A stretch of 64,000 bases of DNA from Streptococcus oralis (GTDB lineage Bacteria; Bacillota; Bacilli; Lactobacillales; Streptococcaceae): NCBI RefSeq assembly GCF_019929345.1, contig NZ_JAHZPJ010000005.1, positions 1-64,000 on the forward strand. The letters run 5' to 3'. Numbering within the stretch: the stretch's first letter is position 1; the number at the start of each line of letters is the position of its first letter. The notes under the pieces were generated by a model. It was not told the DNA's origin. It was given only the letters and a program-made list of their open reading frames with translations, and ran no database searches. Below, piece by piece: positions 34,349-41,189 of this stretch. The translations under genes were made by a program, and so were the position numbers.

Positions 34349-35734
34349 CTACCTCACCTCCCCTGTAATATTCCTACTCAGAGAACCGAGTGGTTTGCTG
34401 ATGGTCACGTCTTTAATATGACGGAGACCCTCACTAGTCATCTCAATCCAATAATCAACCACAGAAATCAAGGGATCTAAACGATGGCTAATGATCAAAA
34501 AACTTCTTCCTTGATCTCTGTCCTCCAGAATCCACTTGTAAAAATAATGGCAAGCTCTATCATCCAAACCAGCAAATGGCTCATCTAGCAAGATCACAGA
34601 AGCCTTGCTAGTCAAGATGGTCAATAGCTGAAGAATCTTTTGCTGGCCACCACTTAATTGATAAGGACTCTTATTGAGTGCCTGCTCCAGATCAAAATAT
34701 CGTAGAGCTTGGAGAATTCGCTGATTTCTTTCAGAGTCTGAGCTATCTAATTGCAGTTCGTCTCTCAGACTGACTCGGATAAACTGCTTCTCAGCTTCCT
34801 GAACAACACCCGTTAGGTCAAGGTACAGACTCTTTTTCTTTTTGAGAACCCAACCATTCCGTGTAATTTTCCCTTTATACTTTTGAAATTGAAGAATAGA
34901 GCGAAAGAGGGTTGATTTCCCGACACCATTGTCACCCAAAATACAGGAAATTCCTTGGTAAAAAGTAAAATCAGCAATCGAAAATAGGGAGCGATTATCC
35001 AGCTCACAAGCCACACGATCCATATGGAATAGTTCTGGACTAGAAGCAACTTCCTTTGAAGCAACCTGTGTCATCTCAGAGCAAGGGATTTGAAACACCT
35101 CCCTTAACTGGCCGTCTCTTAGCTCCACCATATGGTCAATATAGACTTCATAGTCTGATAAATCATGGTCACACAGGATGACTGTCTTCCCATCAAGAGC
35201 CAACTCTTTTAGAATCTCCAATATCTCCAGCCTACTCTTTCGATCAATGGAAGCGAAGGGCTCATCCAAGAGATAGACTCTAGGATTCATGGCAAAGAGA
35301 ACAGCCAAAGCAGCTTTCTGCTTTTCCCCACCTGATAAGTGATGGATGGGACGGTGCAAGATTGCCATACAGCGACATTCCTGGACTACCTCTGCTATTT
35401 TAGAATCAATTTCCTGAACGGGATGCCCAATATTTTCCAAGGTAAAAATCAGCTCCTCAAACAAGTTCTCCATGGTAAATTGGTGATTGGGATTTTGAAA
35501 GAGAATACCAACCGTCTGGACACGTTCAACGATAGAAAGCTGACTGACCTGGCTCCCATCTATCAGTACTTGACCACTATAAGGTAAGGAAGTGACCTGG
35601 GCAATGATTTGAAAAAGGCTGGATTTTCCTGAACCACTGCTCCCAACTAACAAGGTAAAAGCTTGCGCATGAAAAGTAAAATCAATCGGTTCCGAAAAGA
35701 TTGGTGACTGAATCCCCCGTAGTTCCAGCCCCAT
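34349..35734 (-). CDS. ECF transporter double ATP-binding protein (YkoD-like)
   Basis: 461 residues holding two ABC ATPase domains in one chain: Walker A GSSGSGKSS near residue 33 and GDNGVGKST near 275, signatures LSGGEKQK and LSGGQQK, Walker B VYLLDEPFASID and VILLDEPFAGLD. This is the fused A-A' form typical of YkoD. It powers uptake with the T and S components. Start overlaps closely with the stop of the S gene. Confidence 0.92.
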   Translation of the reverse strand: MGLELRGIQSPIFSEPIDFTFHAQAFTLLVGSSGSGKSSLFQIIAQVTSLPYSGQVLIDGSQVSQLSIVERVQTVGILFQNPNHQFTMENLFEELIFTLENIGHPVQEIDSKIAEVVQECRCMAILHRPIHHLSGGEKQKAALAVLFAMNPRVYLLDEPFASIDRKSRLEILEILKELALDGKTVILCDHDLSDYEVYIDHMVELRDGQLREVFQIPCSEMTQVASKEVASSPELFHMDRVACELDNRSLFSIADFTFYQGISCILGDNGVGKSTLFRSILQFQKYKGKITRNGWVLKKKKSLYLDLTGVVQEAEKQFIRVSLRDELQLDSSDSERNQRILQALRYFDLEQALNKSPYQLSGGQQKILQLLTILTSKASVILLDEPFAGLDDRACHYFYKWILEDRDQGRSFLIISHRLDPLISVVDYWIEMTSEGLRHIKDVTISKPLGSLSRNITGEVR

Positions 35735-36295
35735 CTATGCCTTGCCTCCAGATGCAAACTGATAATAGAGTTTGACAATGGCACGAACCAAGATGGTACA
35801 GAAGAAAAAGACGGAAATAAAACGCACCACCAGCAAGGAAAGGACAAAAGGAAGGGAGAAGGCGTAGTAACCTAACTTAATGTATTCATAGACAAAGCTA
35901 AAAAGGGTAATCCCAATACTATTAGCAGTTAGAGAGAGGCAACTTTCATAACGATTCTTGGTTACGAGAAAACCAAATTCACTTCCCAAACCTTGAACCA
36001 AGCCGGACAAAAGAGCGCCTAGGCCGAATTGGCTACCATAAAGAACTTCTGCAAGTGCAGCAAGCACTTCTCCAATCGTTGCGCTTCCGATTCTTGGAAC
36101 AAAGATAGCTGCAATGGGCGCAGCCATACACCAGAGACCAAAGAGGATTTCATTGGCAAAGGCCTGCAAACCAAGAGGGGCCAAGATCAGGGTGAGGATA
36201 TCAAATAGATAGCCTGAACCCACAAAAACGCCACCAAAAAAGATAGACAAGAAAGCAAGTAAGATAACATCTTTTAACTGCCATTTTTTCAACAT
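35735..36295 (-). CDS. ECF transporter S component, YkoE-like (thiamine precursor)
   Basis: 186 residues, about six hydrophobic segments. YkoE-type S proteins bind hydroxymethylpyrimidine or a related thiamine precursor; here the gene is first after a TPP riboswitch and followed by the matching ATPase and T genes. I start at ATG 36295 behind AAGGAG; the open frame extends 11 codons further. The TPP control is the strongest evidence for the substrate class. Confidence 0.88.
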   Translation of the reverse strand: MLKKWQLKDVILLAFLSIFFGGVFVGSGYLFDILTLILAPLGLQAFANEILFGLWCMAAPIAAIFVPRIGSATIGEVLAALAEVLYGSQFGLGALLSGLVQGLGSEFGFLVTKNRYESCLSLTANSIGITLFSFVYEYIKLGYYAFSLPFVLSLLVVRFISVFFFCTILVRAIVKLYYQFASGGKA

Positions 36296-36346
36296 AAAAA
36301 ACTCCTTTTTTAAAGAAAAGTGGGGCATTCAAGGAGAGCTACCGAA

Positions 36347-36364
36347 AGGCTTGCGGTCAAGCCT
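36347..36364 (-). other. Leader hairpin downstream of the riboswitch terminator
   Basis: AGGCTTG/CAAGCCT, 7-bp perfect stem with a 4-base loop, between the riboswitch terminator and the ykoE-like start. It could stabilise the message or be part of a second regulatory step. Confidence 0.4.
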
Positions 36365-36381
36365 ATTCCCTTTTGATAAAC

Positions 36382-36416
36382 AAAAAAACTCCAATTACAA
36401 ACGAGAATTAGAGTTT
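36382..36416 (-). terminator. TPP riboswitch terminator of the thiamine operon
   Basis: An 11-bp stem (36386-36396 with 36406-36416, one wobble) followed by seven T on the minus strand, 50 bases after the aptamer. It is the expected off-switch when TPP binds. Confidence 0.85.
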
Positions 36417-36465
36417 ACCTTACAAGATTAGACAGTTCTTTTCGACATACGAAAAAAACCTTTTC

Positions 36466-36537
36466 ACATTTCCCTTCGCCAGTATTAACTGTATCAGGTT
36501 CAATGGGTATCATCTCAGCCTAAAGCACCCCAAATGT
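36466..36537 (-). ncRNA. TPP riboswitch of the ykoE-thiE operon
   Basis: Minus strand: P1 ACATTT (36537-36532) with AAATGT (36471-36466); between them GGGGTGC, GCTGAGA, ACCC, the CCTGATACAG helix strand and GCGAAGGGAAA. This is a short and complete THI-box aptamer. Confidence 0.95.
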
Positions 36538-36560
36538 CTTTATTATTTAATTACTGGATC

Positions 36561-36589
36561 AGTATAACAGAATTTAAAAGCCCTAGCAA
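36561..36589 (-). promoter_or_regulatory. Promoter of the thiamine operon
   Basis: TTGCTA (36589-36584), 17 bases, TATACT (36566-36561) with an extended TG, about 25 bases before the riboswitch. Confidence 0.8.
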
Positions 36590-36654
36590 GATATTTGACT
36601 GAAAAATATATTTATATAGCTTCTGATAACGATTTAATCTTTCTATACACGAAG

Positions 36655-36680
36655 AAAAACCTCCACATCAGGTGGAGGCC
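36655..36680 (-). terminator. lctO terminator
   Basis: CCTCCAC/GTGGAGG stem with 5-base loop followed by TTTTT on the minus strand, just after the lctO stop. Confidence 0.9.
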
Positions 36681-36690
36681 TTCTACTTTA

Positions 36691-37827
36691 TCAATACAAT
36701 TTCAAATCACGAGGATCGACTGGGAAGGTTGGGTTGTATGGGTTATGACGGAGTTTGAAGTGTTTGACATCCTCAATAGTCTGAGTTCCAGATAACTGCA
36801 TGACTGTCTTCAATTCTGCATTCAAGTGCTCAAAGACTTGACGCACACCAACACTACCACCAAGGGCCAAACCATAGATCACAGGGCGGCCAATAGCTAC
36901 CAGGTCTGCTCCTGAAGCCAAGGCTTTAAAGACGTGTTGACCGCGACGAACACCAGAGTCAAAGACAATTGGCACACGTTTATCAACTGCTTCTGCTACT
37001 TCTTGAAGTGAGTCAAAGGCAGCTGGCCCACCGTCGATTTGGCGACCACCGTGGTTGGTTACCCAGATACCAGAAGCACCTGCGGCAAGCGAACGTTCAA
37101 CATCTTCACGGCATTGTGGCCCCTTGACATACACAGGAAGACCTGAGTATTCAGCGATAAATTCGACATCACGTGGAGACAAGCGTTGTTTGGCTGATTT
37201 GTAAACAAAGTCCATTGATTTTCCAGCACCTTCTGGCAGGTATTCCTCAACAATCGGCATGCCAACGGGGAAGACAAAACCATTGCGCTTGTCGACCTCA
37301 CGATTGCCCCCTACAGTTGCATCCGCCGTCAAGACAATCGCTTTGTAGCCTTCAGCCTTGACACGGTCCATGATATGGCGGTTAATCCCGTCATCCTTAC
37401 TAAAGTAAAATTGGAACCAATGAGGTGTTCCTTGAAGAGCTTCTGTAATTTCTGGAAGGTCAACCGTAGAGTAGGAACTAGTTGTGTAGAGAGAACCAAA
37501 TTCATGCACACCACGCGCAGTAGCTACTTCCCCCTGTTCATTTGCCAATTTATGAGCCGCAACAGGCGCCATGATGATTGGTGAAGATAATTTTTCACCT
37601 GCAAATTCAATCTCTGTACTTGGATTTTCAACATTGCAAAGCGTATGTGGAACGATGAGTTTGTGGTTAAAGGCACGGATGTTCTCGCGTAAAGTGAAAG
37701 TATCCTCTGCTCCACTAGCGATATAACCAAAGGCAGCTTTAGGAATGACTTGTTGCGCCATTGGCTCCAGATCATAGGTGTTGATAAAATCCACAGGGCC
37801 TTCGGCATTGCTTGTTTTGTATGACAT
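36691..37827 (-). CDS. lctO: L-lactate oxidase
   Basis: 378 residues, FMN-dependent alpha-hydroxy-acid oxidase; lactate plus O2 gives pyruvate plus H2O2. Active-site His-Arg in TNHGGRQIDGG, FMN phosphate loop in VFDSGVRRGQ and AIGRPVIYG. Pyruvate formed here can feed SpxB, whose gene lies 10 kb away. AAGGAG precedes the ATG. A 20-bp palindrome of cre type sits over the transcript start, so sugar repression is likely. Confidence 0.95.
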   Translation of the reverse strand: MSYKTSNAEGPVDFINTYDLEPMAQQVIPKAAFGYIASGAEDTFTLRENIRAFNHKLIVPHTLCNVENPSTEIEFAGEKLSSPIIMAPVAAHKLANEQGEVATARGVHEFGSLYTTSSYSTVDLPEITEALQGTPHWFQFYFSKDDGINRHIMDRVKAEGYKAIVLTADATVGGNREVDKRNGFVFPVGMPIVEEYLPEGAGKSMDFVYKSAKQRLSPRDVEFIAEYSGLPVYVKGPQCREDVERSLAAGASGIWVTNHGGRQIDGGPAAFDSLQEVAEAVDKRVPIVFDSGVRRGQHVFKALASGADLVAIGRPVIYGLALGGSVGVRQVFEHLNAELKTVMQLSGTQTIEDVKHFKLRHNPYNPTFPVDPRDLKLY

Positions 37828-37844
37828 AAAATGTTCTCCTTGAT

Positions 37845-37864
37845 AAAAGTAAACGTTTACTTTT
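37845..37864. promoter_or_regulatory. Perfect 20-bp cre-like palindrome before lctO
   Basis: AAAAGTAAACGTTTACTTTT, a full dyad with the TAAACG/CGTTTA core of LacI-family (CcpA) operators. It lies about 10-30 bases downstream of the predicted transcript start and just upstream of the ribosome site, a roadblock position. Confidence 0.7.
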
Positions 37865-37879
37865 TTGATTTACAGGAAC

Positions 37880-37908
37880 ATCTTAACTCTTTTTCATGTC
37901 ATTTTCAA
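37880..37908 (-). promoter_or_regulatory. lctO promoter
   Basis: TTGAAA (37908-37903), 17 bases, TAAGAT (37885-37880) on the minus strand. Confidence 0.7.
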
Positions 37909-37996
37909 AAATTTTGTCTGGAAATTTCAAACTGATTATCTGAATATGCCCTCAAAAGGTCAAACTAAGGGGTTGACTTCTTAGGGACATCTCCTA

Positions 37997-38746
37997 TTAT
38001 TTTGAATTAAAGCTACTTTGCACTTGTTTTACAAAGACGAGCTCTAAGTCACTTGATAAATCAGGTCGGTAGTCAAAACCTGCAAAACTGAGCTTGCGAG
38101 CTTGTTCGACTGTATGGACTTGCCCCTCTATCAAGGCGGTCAAAAAAGCACCACGTGCTTTTTTTGAAATGGTTGAGTGGATTTTCAACTGGCCTGCCTT
38201 GTCCTCCATAAATTTGAAGGTCACCATCTTTTCTCTAATTTCCTTAGAAAATACGGTTTCAAACTCTGATGATAGGAGTGAGAATATCAAGTTCTCATCT
38301 TGTAGGGCCTCATCGTAGGCTGACTTCCAATGACTCTTTAAAGTCTTACCAGCTACTTTTAACTTCATCAGAAAGTCCAAACGGTGTGGAGCCATAGGCG
38401 ACAAGGCTGGGACAACACCGTATAAAGCCGAGGTAATCAGGACATGATTTTCAAGATAGGTTTGTTCAGCCTCGGTTAACCCATCTCGTTTGATGTGGCG
38501 ATACATGAGACCATCGAAGAGTTTCAAGGCTGGATAGTTCTTAGCCCTGTGATCTTTTAGAGCTTGAATATGAGCGTACTCTTCTTCTGCTTTCTCGGCA
38601 GATACCTTATAAAAACTTTCTAATTCACTAGCTGAGTAGTGCGCCAGTGAGTCAAGGACTGCCTGACTTTCTTCACTCAAGGGGAGCGCTTCGACAAGAG
38701 GGAGGTTTGTGTTCATTTCTTTGGCTGTTGGGATTAAAATTTTCAT
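37997..38746 (-). CDS. yaaA: Peroxide stress protein YaaA (DUF328)
   Basis: 249 residues, YaaA/UPF0246 family: MKILIPTAKEMN at the N-terminus and NHVLITSALYGVVPALSPMAPHRLDF in the middle. In E. coli YaaA lowers free iron and damage under H2O2 stress and binds DNA. Next to the H2O2-making lctO this role is fitting. The ATG has no ribosome site and stands six bases after an extended -10, so a leaderless message is likely. Confidence 0.9.
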   Translation of the reverse strand: MKILIPTAKEMNTNLPLVEALPLSEESQAVLDSLAHYSASELESFYKVSAEKAEEEYAHIQALKDHRAKNYPALKLFDGLMYRHIKRDGLTEAEQTYLENHVLITSALYGVVPALSPMAPHRLDFLMKLKVAGKTLKSHWKSAYDEALQDENLIFSLLSSEFETVFSKEIREKMVTFKFMEDKAGQLKIHSTISKKARGAFLTALIEGQVHTVEQARKLSFAGFDYRPDLSSDLELVFVKQVQSSFNSK

Positions 38747-38752
38747 ATTGTT

Positions 38753-38781
38753 AGTGTAGCATATTTTTCAATCACGACCAA
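38753..38781 (-). promoter_or_regulatory. yaaA promoter for a leaderless message
   Basis: TTGGTC (38781-38776), 17 bases, TACACT (38758-38753) with TG at the extended position. The predicted start of RNA is the A of the yaaA ATG at 38746. Confidence 0.65.
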
Positions 38782-38793
38782 GAATTTCATCTG

Positions 38794-38819
38794 AAAAACC
38801 TCGGTTTATACCGAGGTTT
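38794..38819 (-). terminator. Terminator upstream of yaaA
   Basis: Perfect 10-bp stem (38796-38805 with 38810-38819), 4-base loop, then five T on the minus strand. It ends the unit that contains the small-ORF remnant and the 531-residue protein gene. Confidence 0.85.
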
Positions 38820-38825
38820 CTCTGT

Positions 38826-38963
<138 letters not shown>

Positions 38964-39067
38964 ATACTCAATGAAAATCAAAGAGCAAACTAGGAAGCTA
39001 GCCGCAGGCTGTACTTGAGTACAGCAAGGCGACGCTGACGTAGTTTGAATTTGATTTTCGAAGAGTA
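38964..39067 (-). repeat. BOX element (boxA-boxC, no boxB)
   Basis: The minus strand from 39067 starts TACTCTTCGAAAATCAAATT, has the ACGTCAGCGTCGCC core of boxA, an inner TACTTGAGTA palindrome, and the boxC end GCGGCTAGCTTCCTAGTTTG...TCATTGAGTATA. This is the pneumococcal/mitis BOX repeat, about 104 bases. It starts right after the stop codon of the 531-residue gene. Confidence 0.92.
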
Positions 39068-40663
39068 TTATTGTACTTTAAAGGTCTTGAGATAATTATC
39101 TTTTCCAACTTGACCTTCGAAGGTTTGGCCATTTTCGAGGTAAGGAAGGTCGTCTGACACTGAAGCCTTGACCTTATAAATCTTGCCATCAACTTTAAAG
39201 AAGTAGACGGTATCCCCCTTGATGACAGCTGATTTAAGATCTGAAACCACTCCCTTGATGTTTTCTACCGTTTCATTATCCAGCTCGAGGTCGTTTTTAT
39301 TGGCATATTTGCTAAGGAGTTCATCTACCGTAGTTGCTACGATAACGTTTTGGTACTCCACGGCATCGACCAATGCATACTCCTTGACCAAGCCTGCATT
39401 GTCCTTCAAGCCCATGATATAGAGAGGCTTGTCATTGAGATTGACAAGAATAGGGAAGGTAGCCTTATAGGCCTTCTCTTGCACTGCTCCTTCTGCGGAA
39501 GCACGGGCTGATTCTTCGGTTGCTGAAGCTAGATTGTACTTGGTGATTTCACCAGTGCGCATATTTTCAAGGATAAATCCTAGATTACTTTCGTCAGCGT
39601 TTGCTGAAGTCACCCCCGTGTAGAGATAGATGTCATTTCCGATAGAAAGATAGTTATAGCCCTCAGTCGTTTGAGTAACATTTTTCTTAGAAATCAAGGC
39701 ATTCCAGAAACCGTCTTTATACTTACCGTTGTAGTTGATTTGTTCGATGGTTTCTTCTGCTGGATAGACACGATCCACCCATTCTGGGACTTCATCCAAG
39801 CTGTATTCCTTGGTTTCTCCATTGGTGGCGTCTAAGATAATAACAGATGAAGGACGCGGGACTCCTAGACCAAACTGCTTTTGATAAACGGTTGCTACAT
39901 AGAAGGGATTGCCTTCATCATCCACCTCAAAGGATGGCGTTTTAAAAATCTTGGTTGGGTACTTGAACCGAAGATGGCGTTTAACGTCACGGTTAAAATA
40001 CTCAGAGTCTGAATACTTCATTGGCGTTTTTAAATCCACCAATTCCGCATTTCCTGTCACCATATTAACCTTGATATACTCGCCGATTCCCTTGGATTGA
40101 TTGTTGAACCATTTGATGGGATCAGCATACTCCAAAGGAGTCACCCGATAGGGTTTGCCATCAACTGTCAGCTGGGTATAAGTATCTGCTGCTACGTACT
40201 GGGAGACCTTATCCGTCAGAGAGCCTAGATAACGGTCCCCAATCTTTTCTGCAGTGCTCCGATCTAGGATTGGAACCTTACTGGTATCACTCTTAGGAAA
40301 ATCTTTAAAGTCTTTTTCTGTGATAGACACCACATTAGCATAATTTTTTGCTTGGAAAAAGCTAGAGGTCACTAGACTTACCAGACCAGCAAGGGCAAAG
40401 ATAAGTCCTGCAGCCAGAAACAATCCTCTACTAAGTTTGGTAAAAAGGAATCCTTCTAGATTGAGATCTTTGGCAGCCTTGCCATGACGTACATGAACAG
40501 TTTTGAGGAGATTGGTATCCTTGCGGAAACTAAACAAAATCCCCATCACCACCAGATGCCCACAGAGAAAGAAGATGAATTCCCAACTAGTCAGATTGAA
40601 GGGTGGTAAAAATATATACCAAGTCGTTGCGATAAAAACAAGTTCAAATAGTATGCGTTTCAT
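39068..40663 (-). CDS. Conserved membrane-anchored protein of unknown function, 531 residues
   Basis: Three hydrophobic helices (about 3-20, 25-45 and 80-100) are followed by a 430-residue hydrophilic part, probably outside the cell. The large part looks built of repeating beta-rich units with patterns of type YKVT..ADPIKW and EYIKVNMVTGNAELVDL, slightly like PepSY-type domains. I cannot name a family. It is 11 bases after the deformylase gene, so co-transcribed, and its stop is followed directly by the BOX. Confidence 0.8.
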   Translation of the reverse strand: MKRILFELVFIATTWYIFLPPFNLTSWEFIFFLCGHLVVMGILFSFRKDTNLLKTVHVRHGKAAKDLNLEGFLFTKLSRGLFLAAGLIFALAGLVSLVTSSFFQAKNYANVVSITEKDFKDFPKSDTSKVPILDRSTAEKIGDRYLGSLTDKVSQYVAADTYTQLTVDGKPYRVTPLEYADPIKWFNNQSKGIGEYIKVNMVTGNAELVDLKTPMKYSDSEYFNRDVKRHLRFKYPTKIFKTPSFEVDDEGNPFYVATVYQKQFGLGVPRPSSVIILDATNGETKEYSLDEVPEWVDRVYPAEETIEQINYNGKYKDGFWNALISKKNVTQTTEGYNYLSIGNDIYLYTGVTSANADESNLGFILENMRTGEITKYNLASATEESARASAEGAVQEKAYKATFPILVNLNDKPLYIMGLKDNAGLVKEYALVDAVEYQNVIVATTVDELLSKYANKNDLELDNETVENIKGVVSDLKSAVIKGDTVYFFKVDGKIYKVKASVSDDLPYLENGQTFEGQVGKDNYLKTFKVQ

Positions 40664-40674
40664 CTGAATTCCTC

Positions 40675-41085
40675 CTAAATAATCCGTCCTTCCAAATGAT
40701 CCAGTTCATGTTGGCAGATCTGAGCTGGAAAACCTGTTAACGTAATGGTCTGTTCCTGCCACTTGCTATCACGATAGGAAACCGTAATCGTTTCATAACG
40801 AGTTGTTAGTCGCACCCCAGTCAAGGACAAACAACCTTCCTCAGTCTCGTAAGATCCTTTGTAGGAAAGGAGAATGGGATTAAACATGACCATGGGAACC
40901 AAACCAAGATTAAAGATAATGACACGCTTCTGCACCCCAATCATATTAGCCGCTAGACCGACACAGGTCTCGCGATTAGCCAGCAGGCTATCCTGTAAAT
41001 CTCTAGCCAGATAAAGGTCTTCCTGACTTGCAGGTTTCGAGACCTGCGACAAAAATAAGGCATCTCGGACAATCTTCTTTTCCAT
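40675..41085 (-). CDS. Peptide deformylase paralogue, probably atypical
   Basis: 136 residues with the three deformylase motifs: CVGLAANMIG (41-50), EEGCLSL (82-88) and QHELDH (125-130). The metal ligands Cys85, His126 and His130 and the general base Glu127 are present. The motif-1 glutamine that completes the oxyanion hole in active enzymes (GLAAxQ) is Met48 here. The enzyme may therefore be weak or inactive as a deformylase. From memory, pneumococcus also has a second, dispensable def gene of this kind. Confidence 0.85.
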   Translation of the reverse strand: MEKKIVRDALFLSQVSKPASQEDLYLARDLQDSLLANRETCVGLAANMIGVQKRVIIFNLGLVPMVMFNPILLSYKGSYETEEGCLSLTGVRLTTRYETITVSYRDSKWQEQTITLTGFPAQICQHELDHLEGRII

Positions 41086-41158
41086 TCTCTTTCACTCCTT
41101 GCTACTTTACTTTATTATAGCACAAAAGGGAGCGACTTCTAGTCCTTTCCCTCAAATG

Positions 41159-41188
41159 CAAAAAAAGCCATCCGAAGATGACTTTCTT
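41159..41188 (-). terminator. Terminator of the P-type ATPase gene
   Basis: 8-bp stem (41165-41172 with 41177-41184, wobble pairs) followed by seven T on the minus strand. Confidence 0.8.
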
Positions 41189-41189
41189 T

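Noticed and set aside
36347..36364. Hairpin as a second terminator of the TPP riboswitch
   Set aside because: No T tract follows; the terminator at 36382-36416 is sufficient.
40675..41085. Reading the gene as the housekeeping deformylase
   Set aside because: Motif-1 Gln is missing; another def gene must be expected elsewhere in the genome.
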